This document shows, piece by piece, positions 30,770-34,476 of a stretch of DNA of 34,476 nucleotides (the stretch's first letter is position 1; each line of letters starts with the position of its first letter). The DNA lies in the IMG/VR virus record IMGVR_UViG_3300031162_000925, positions 1 through 34,476 of that record, one strand, 5' to 3'. The notes below the pieces were generated by a model. That model did not search any database. It saw only the letters and a list, made by a program, of their open reading frames with translations, and was not told the DNA's origin. Source of the stretch: a virus. The position numbers and the translations under genes were made by a program.

Positions 30770-31136
30770 CGATCACTGTCATATGCTGTGCCACCTTATT
30801 CCCTGCCTCACAGGAGCACGCACCATAACGCTCATAATGCTGCCCTGTCTTTGGTGATACAAAGGTGTAATACCTCCTGCCACTGATGCACAGGTCGCAA
30901 TCTTTCACATCTGTATATATGCTGATAGGTTTGTTGCGGTTCATCTCAAGCAACTGTTTCGGCAGGGGCATCTTCTCACTGTTCATAGATGCTTGCTTAC
31001 ACACCATCATCCAATCTTCGTGGCTCATATTGCGCACGGTCATAAAGTATGCATCTGCGCTGTTCTGCGTCCACCGATACGGGTTGAACACACCGATCAG
31101 GAGATCCATACCATCTTGAAACTCATCTGCTGTCAT
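30672..31136 (-). CDS. Helicase-loader-like replication protein with Cys cluster
   Basis: A 154-aa protein. The N-terminal 60 residues (LLIGVFNPYRWTQNSADAYF, MSHEDWMMVCKQASM, PLPKQLLEM) recall the loader/inhibitor domain of phage helicase loaders, a helical domain that binds DnaB-type helicase. CDLC and CSC (about 80-106) with His may bind zinc. ATG 31136 overlaps the stop of the upstream replisome-organizer gene (ATGA) and has AAGGTGG 5 bases upstream. The pair would recruit the host helicase to the phage origin. The family assignment is tentative. Confidence 0.6.
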   Translation of the reverse strand: MTADEFQDGMDLLIGVFNPYRWTQNSADAYFMTVRNMSHEDWMMVCKQASMNSEKMPLPKQLLEMNRNKPISIYTDVKDCDLCISGRRYYTFVSPKTGQHYERYGACSCEAGNKVAQHMTVIGGISKEEAQYETIRRRLIPYQAESTQDTYAEV

Positions 31137-31615
31137 TGTGTCCACCTTCCCGTTACTGTTGTGCGCTCATCTTCTTCTTGCTTGCCGATGTCCTGCACCA
31201 AGCACAAAAATGTTTCAATCTGTTCGTCGCTACGAAAGAACCACGACAAAGGTTTATCAGCATTGTTATCCATTCGCCATTTGTTCCCTGCAAAATGATC
31301 AATGGCCTCTTTAAGCCTGTCCACGTCATAGTTTTTTAGGCGTGCGTTGATGTGGTGCTTTGCTTTGTCTGTGAGCGTCTTTTTGCCCAATACCTGCTCG
31401 GTATACTGGTGAACCTCTGATATGCTCTCTGTGTCGCTTATAGGTGGCTTAGAACGCTTCTTTTTCTTTTGCACAATGTCAGGCACCTCACCGATGTTCT
31501 GCGTGTCATAATCTGGCGCTGAATGCATCGTATAAACCTGCTCACCGTCATCATTGCGCCAATAGTGAAACACACGCATCGTGATAACGTCTATGGTGAT
31601 GCGCTCAAGTTTCAC
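31133..31615 (-). CDS. Replisome organizer-like protein (C-terminal domain)
   Basis: A 160-aa protein. The C-terminal half (LTDKAKHHINARLKNYDVDR, LKEAIDHFAGNKWRMDNN, WFFRSDEQIETFL) matches the conserved domain at the end of phage replisome organizers and replication initiators, which contacts the helicase loader. The usual N-terminal winged-helix origin-binding domain is absent or replaced by about 60 residues with a Lys run (VQKKKKRSKPP). GTG 31615 has GGAG 7 bases upstream and overlaps the preceding gene. Together with the following gene it forms the initiation module. Confidence 0.75.
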   Translation of the reverse strand: MKLERITIDVITMRVFHYWRNDDGEQVYTMHSAPDYDTQNIGEVPDIVQKKKKRSKPPISDTESISEVHQYTEQVLGKKTLTDKAKHHINARLKNYDVDRLKEAIDHFAGNKWRMDNNADKPLSWFFRSDEQIETFLCLVQDIGKQEEDERTTVTGRWTQ

Positions 31616-31952
31616 TGAGAGACTCCTTTAGCTTGTCAACTGCCTTTGCTATTTGGTCTATCGCATCCTTTGTCTTTGTATCCACCACATCCTTTGTTAT
31701 TGCATTTAATGGGATTGCTATGTATACATCATCGGTATACAAGTTGTCATGAGGTCTCACAAATACAGAGGTAAACACATCACTCGCATATGCCTGTTTT
31801 AGAGCAAGATTAACTTTATACCGCGCACCACACCCGACAACCTTATGGTAGTTCGCAGTGGCTAAAGTAAACGTCGGAACAATCCCAATTTTATCATAAA
31901 TACACCGTGCCAAACCTACGACAACCTCATCATTAATTTTGGTATTACTCAC
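31605..31952 (-). CDS. Hypothetical early protein
   Basis: A 115-aa protein with mixed alpha/beta character (VVVGLARCIYDKIGIVPTFT, DDVYIAIPLNAI) and a helical end (AIDQIAKAVDKLKESL). Not recognised. GTG 31952 is within the end of the upstream gene (8-base overlap) and has AAGGGGG close by. Its end overlaps the replisome organizer gene. Placement suggests an early function in replication, without direct evidence. Confidence 0.6.
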   Translation of the reverse strand: MSNTKINDEVVVGLARCIYDKIGIVPTFTLATANYHKVVGCGARYKVNLALKQAYASDVFTSVFVRPHDNLYTDDVYIAIPLNAITKDVVDTKTKDAIDQIAKAVDKLKESLSET

Positions 31953-32217
31953 CTTTGCCCCCTTTAACAGCTTTCACGATTGTCTGCTTTGCAAGTGTGA
32001 TACTGTCCAACACCTGCTTTAAGTTGCTGGCATCTCCAGACAGTGCCATATCAAATGCTTTAATTGCTGCCTGTTCAAAAGTAGAGTGGTATGTCGTGTT
32101 GCGTATCTTACCCGTTGGATCGGGGTTCTGCTTTGTGGGCTGTTTGTCGCGGAAGATGTGCAACTTATACCCATCGCTATACCGTTCTATCTCTGCATTC
32201 TCACCAACTTTAACCAT
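31945..32217 (-). CDS. Conserved small phage protein
   Basis: A 90-aa protein. Its core (IERYSDGYKLHIFRDKQPTK, then NTTYHSTFEQAAIKAFDMAL) resembles a common small early phage protein with a YHSTL-type motif, of unknown function. ATG 32217 follows GGAGG at 7 bases; the longer frame to 32310 overlaps the HNH gene and lacks support. The C-terminus is Lys/Gly-rich (VKAVKGGKGE). Confidence 0.65.
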   Translation of the reverse strand: MVKVGENAEIERYSDGYKLHIFRDKQPTKQNPDPTGKIRNTTYHSTFEQAAIKAFDMALSGDASNLKQVLDSITLAKQTIVKAVKGGKGE

Positions 32218-32236
32218 TGATAACCTCCAATATGTT

Positions 32237-32572
32237 TTAGCTACGTTTTCCGTGCAACTTACTGTGACATCTTGGGCATACCACCACACCATCAGTGACC
32301 ATATTCTCACAAAACAATGTTTTATATGTGGTATGATGAAATGTTAAACTTTTGTTTTTGGGGCATAACTGGCACTTCCCGTGCAAGGCAATTGCCTCGC
32401 TCTTTAATCGCTGAAAGTGCTCTGTTTTATGGTATTTGGTTTGCAGATTTTTAGGTGGTGATTTTTCTGTTTCAAGAATGGCAATGACATCCTTTTTTTC
32501 CATCCCCTGCTGAAAAGGATCACTTTTAACAGTGAACCGATTTAACACATCTACCCACGCTCCTCTTAGCAT
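32237..32572 (-). CDS. HNH-type endonuclease-like protein
   Basis: A 111-aa protein whose C-terminal half has the HNH layout: Cys67 and Cys70 (CQLC), His79-His80 (TFHH), then Cys99, Cys102, His103 and His107 (CPRCHSKLH). The Cys pairs would hold a structural zinc, and the HH would be catalytic. The N-terminal 60 residues are helical. Small HNH nucleases act in packaging, recombination or homing. This one lies far from the terminase genes, so recombination or a stand-alone homing role are both open. ATG 32572 follows AGGAG. Confidence 0.75.
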   Translation of the reverse strand: MLRGAWVDVLNRFTVKSDPFQQGMEKKDVIAILETEKSPPKNLQTKYHKTEHFQRLKSEAIALHGKCQLCPKNKSLTFHHTTYKTLFCENMVTDGVVVCPRCHSKLHGKRS

Positions 32573-32582
32573 CCTATTGCTC

Positions 32583-32825
32583 CTATCTGAACTTGTCTAA
32601 ATCGGGATCACAGTCTGTGTGCTTGTCACCATAGTGCGAGATGATGTATATGCGTTCTTCTGAATAGCGAGATGGTGACATTTCAAACTCTTCTTTGACA
32701 CGGTATAACACTTCGACCAAAGCATTGTTAAGCGATACTTCATCACCACCGTGTACAGTGGTCTCCTCTTCATCTTCACCGCTAACGATAAACCCGTTTT
32801 CTACCCTCTGAATGGTTACTTTCAT
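32583..32825 (-). CDS. Small acidic protein of unknown function
   Basis: An 80-aa acidic protein. The first half is beta-like (KVTIQRVENGFIVSGEDEEE), the second helical (ALVEVLYRVKEEFEMSPSRY), ending with an acidic segment (DCDPDLDKFR). ATG 32825 overlaps the upstream stop (ATGA) and has AAAGGAT upstream. The shape recalls small acidic phage proteins that mimic DNA, but nothing specific supports that. Confidence 0.6.
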   Translation of the reverse strand: MKVTIQRVENGFIVSGEDEEETTVHGGDEVSLNNALVEVLYRVKEEFEMSPSRYSEERIYIISHYGDKHTDCDPDLDKFR

Positions 32826-33016
32826 ATGGGCATATCCTTTCTACACTGTTCACAATGTGCATAGATATATTGCACGCTGATATTGCCCTCACGCTTGCTC
32901 CACTGTGCCACAGGATTGTTGCACTTGAGCGTTTCGCACACCCTGTCATATGGGTATGTTGCCCCTGATACCATTGCTCCTGTTGCTGTGGTAGACTCCT
33001 TTGGATTGACGTTCAC
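32822..33016 (-). CDS. Small Cys4 zinc-binding protein
   Basis: A 64-aa protein with Cys27, Cys32, Cys55 and Cys58 (VCETLKC and CEQC), a probable zinc site. The N-terminal 20 residues are polar and Thr/Ala-rich. GTG 33016 follows GGAGGTGCAGG and overlaps the nuclease gene stop. Small zinc proteins in early regions often bind nucleic acid or host polymerase; no function is assigned. Confidence 0.6.
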   Translation of the reverse strand: MNVNPKESTTATGAMVSGATYPYDRVCETLKCNNPVAQWSKREGNISVQYIYAHCEQCRKDMPI

Positions 33017-33519
33017 CCCTGCACCTCCTGTAAACTTTTACGTTTACTTTGCAGCCACAGAAATGCCTCGCTCATATCTAAGAAGTAGCACATCACATCT
33101 TTCTTTGTAGCATCGTTGACTGTCTTGCTCGTCTGCACCATCTTAGGACTGTCAACCCAATGCTCAAGCTCACCGTCTTTGTTCGTCACCAACCACATGC
33201 CAACGTGGTTATCTTCTGTTATGCATATCACCGCAAAGGGCACACCCAATATCGCTGACAATGCTCTGCCCCCATCTATCTTCTGCTCACCGATTAACAG
33301 GCTGCCACGTTGCTCAAGAGCTTCTCTTGTCCAACTGCGTGACTTCACCTCTGCAACAAATCTCAAGTTGCCCGTTGGATCGCTGAACAGCCTGTCAATG
33401 ACACATTCCTTTGCTGGCTTATGATGCTCTAAGCCGTAGTGCTGTGCTATCGTCGCACAAGCCAAATCTTCGCGTGCTATCGCTTTGATACCCTTCGGTG
33501 TTTCACAGTCTAATGGCAA
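33013..33519 (-). CDS. PD-(D/E)XK nuclease-like protein
   Basis: A 168-aa protein. VIDRLF (Asp42) and RFVAEVKSRSW (Glu57, Lys59) form the D...ExK signature of the restriction-endonuclease-like fold, followed by a conserved-looking Gln (GEQKIDGG) and beta strands (FAVICITEDNHVGMWLVTN). It could be a phage exonuclease, Holliday junction or DNA-degrading enzyme. TTG 33519 is the start: AGGAGG lies 6 bases upstream and no ATG is near. It overlaps the next gene by 4 bases. Confidence 0.7.
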   Translation of the reverse strand: MPLDCETPKGIKAIAREDLACATIAQHYGLEHHKPAKECVIDRLFSDPTGNLRFVAEVKSRSWTREALEQRGSLLIGEQKIDGGRALSAILGVPFAVICITEDNHVGMWLVTNKDGELEHWVDSPKMVQTSKTVNDATKKDVMCYFLDMSEAFLWLQSKRKSLQEVQG

Positions 33520-33531
33520 AAGTTGCCTCCT

Positions 33532-34476
33532 TTATGCAATGATGCTCGGTAGTACATCTGTCCCATTTCTAAATGCTAATGCTTCTTGTACGGTGCTCGT
33601 TTCAGGTGGCACCCACTCAGGAGGTATCTGCTCACCCGTAGTAGCATGACGCATACGTAATGCCCTGCGTTCATCACCATTGGGAAATGTCATCCGCACC
33701 AGTTCATACCTGTGCTCAGTGTCTACAATGCCATACTGCTTTCCTGCAAACTCCCACGACTCACCGTTATAATCAGCACCCACTTCCACACTTGTCGGCA
33801 CGGTCAGTGTGCGCTCATCTACAATTGTGAGATCTAAACTGTCCAACCATTCAAGCACTTTTTCTTGTCCCACTTTTTGCTCAATCTGCAACCGTATGGT
33901 GACATTTTCTTCATTAACCCATTGATCCATAGCAATCTCATCAGCAGGCGTCGTTACCAACCATTCCGGTGCGTCCCTACCCTCGATTGCATATATGCCC
34001 CATCCGTCGCGGAACCTTACTGCCATATCGCTGTCATTGTGCAAGCGTCCATCTTGTAACTTGTGAATCTCTTGAGGCCGATCACAGACGAAACACACGC
34101 CCTCATATGCCCACCACCACATGCACGATTCAGCAACATCGCCCCACAGATCAAGTATATGTTTGTCTTTATCTGAGTATTGCACGTCGATCTCATTACA
34201 AAACTTATAAAAAGCTATCCAGTATGCATCTTGGGCACCCCAAAAATAGTTCCAATAGTTATTGCTACTCAAATTGCTACCCAAATTACTCCACAAATTG
34301 CTACCCAAATTGCTCCTCAAATTGCTACCCAAATTGCTACTCAAATTGCTACCCAAATTGCTCTCCAAATTGCTACCCAAATTGCTCTCCAAATTACTCC
34401 TCAAATTACTCTCCAAATTGCTACCCAAATTACTCCACAAATTGCTACTCAAATTGCTACCCAAATTGCTCCTCAA
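33532..34476 (-). CDS. DUF6745-like protein with tetrapeptide repeats, N-terminus cut off
   Basis: At least 314 aa; the gene runs off the right edge. The visible N-terminal part is 18 tandem tetrapeptides of the form SNL plus one variable residue (G, S, R, E or W). The rest (AQDAYWIAFYKFCNEIDVQY, CMWWWAYEGVCFVCDRPQEI, RFRDGWGIYAIEGRDAPEWL) matches from memory the DUF6745 family, whose members often carry similar N-terminal repeats (ASLWDSLRASL type). Function is unknown. It is the most upstream visible gene of the right-hand leftward operon. The window ends within the repeats, so its length is not known. Confidence 0.75.
   Translation of the reverse strand: MRSNLGSNLSSNLWSNLGSNLESNLRSNLESNLGSNLESNLGSNLSSNLGSNLRSNLGSNLWSNLGSNLSSNNYWNYFWGAQDAYWIAFYKFCNEIDVQYSDKDKHILDLWGDVAESCMWWWAYEGVCFVCDRPQEIHKLQDGRLHNDSDMAVRFRDGWGIYAIEGRDAPEWLVTTPADEIAMDQWVNEENVTIRLQIEQKVGQEKVLEWLDSLDLTIVDERTLTVPTSVEVGADYNGESWEFAGKQYGIVDTEHRYELVRMTFPNGDERRALRMRHATTGEQIPPEWVPPETSTVQEALAFRNGTDVLPSIIA
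34261..34476 (-). repeat. Eighteen tandem 12-bp repeats inside the DUF6745-like gene
   Basis: Units of 12 bp (ATTGCTACCCAA type on the plus strand) fill 34261-34476 exactly. Only the bases that set one codon differ between units, giving Gly, Ser, Arg, Glu or Trp. Three unit types alternate with the Gly type. The array continues past the window, so the count is a minimum and may be collapsed. Confidence 0.95.

Noticed and set aside
34261-34476. CRISPR array
   Set aside because: Units of 12 bp follow without spacers and keep an open reading frame; this is a coding tandem repeat.

Overview
This window looks like most of the genome of a temperate tailed phage with a short-tailed (podovirus-type) virion. 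The evidence is a full head and tail set (large terminase, portal, scaffold, capsid, adaptor, nozzle, three large internal virion-like proteins, fibres), a tyrosine integrase, a repressor and a tRNA-derived attachment site. The host is probably Gram-negative, perhaps a proteobacterium: the promoters fit the sigma70 consensus, the tRNA-Pro fragment encodes its CCA end, and a lipoprotein sits in the lysis region. This host call is an inference. Many genes start with TTG or GTG behind strong ribosome binding sites.

Left control and lysogeny region (1-4404). A rightward XRE repressor gene (191-601) is divergent from a leftward gene that starts at position 7 and runs off the left edge. The integrase (840-1727, minus) lies next to the 3' half of a tRNA-Pro(CGG) gene, the likely attP. 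A terminator-like hairpin that contains the integrase ribosome binding site lies between them. A leftward operon of small genes (4268 to 2018), including a second XRE regulator, has a consensus promoter at 4363-4391. Related 18-bp dyads lie at 58, 119, 4387 and 4851, over or next to promoter -35 boxes, and probably define the repressor regulon.

Spacers and structural module (4405-23588). A 9-bp tandem repeat and a sigma70 promoter precede a small-terminase candidate (4925-5281). A 660-bp non-coding stretch with repeats and hairpins follows. Next come the large terminase, an interrupted ORF with an in-frame TAG, portal, zinc-ribbon protein, scaffold, capsid, decoration-like protein, a terminator, adaptor, nozzle, three large coiled-coil or Gln-rich proteins and two fibre-like proteins. 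A shared AT-rich motif of about 21 bp precedes portal and scaffold and may be a late promoter element.

Lysis and accessory module (23594-27082). Small helical proteins, a miniature MscS-like membrane protein, a one-TM holin-like protein, an M15 peptidase endolysin, a calcineurin-like phosphoesterase, a lipoprotein and an HExxH zincin are packed tightly and often overlap.

Right leftward module (34476 to 27127). This tightly overlapping operon encodes a DUF6745-like protein with 18 tandem 12-bp repeats cut by the window edge, a PD-(D/E)XK-like nuclease, small zinc proteins, an HNH protein, replisome-organizer and helicase-loader-like proteins, and finally a sigma70-family factor. An IS200/IS605-type insertion with a Y1 transposase and a possible 185-aa passenger gene interrupts it. 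The leftward promoter at 34-62 points off the left edge. If the genome is circular or permuted, it would drive this right-hand operon, and the sigma factor could then switch on the structural genes.
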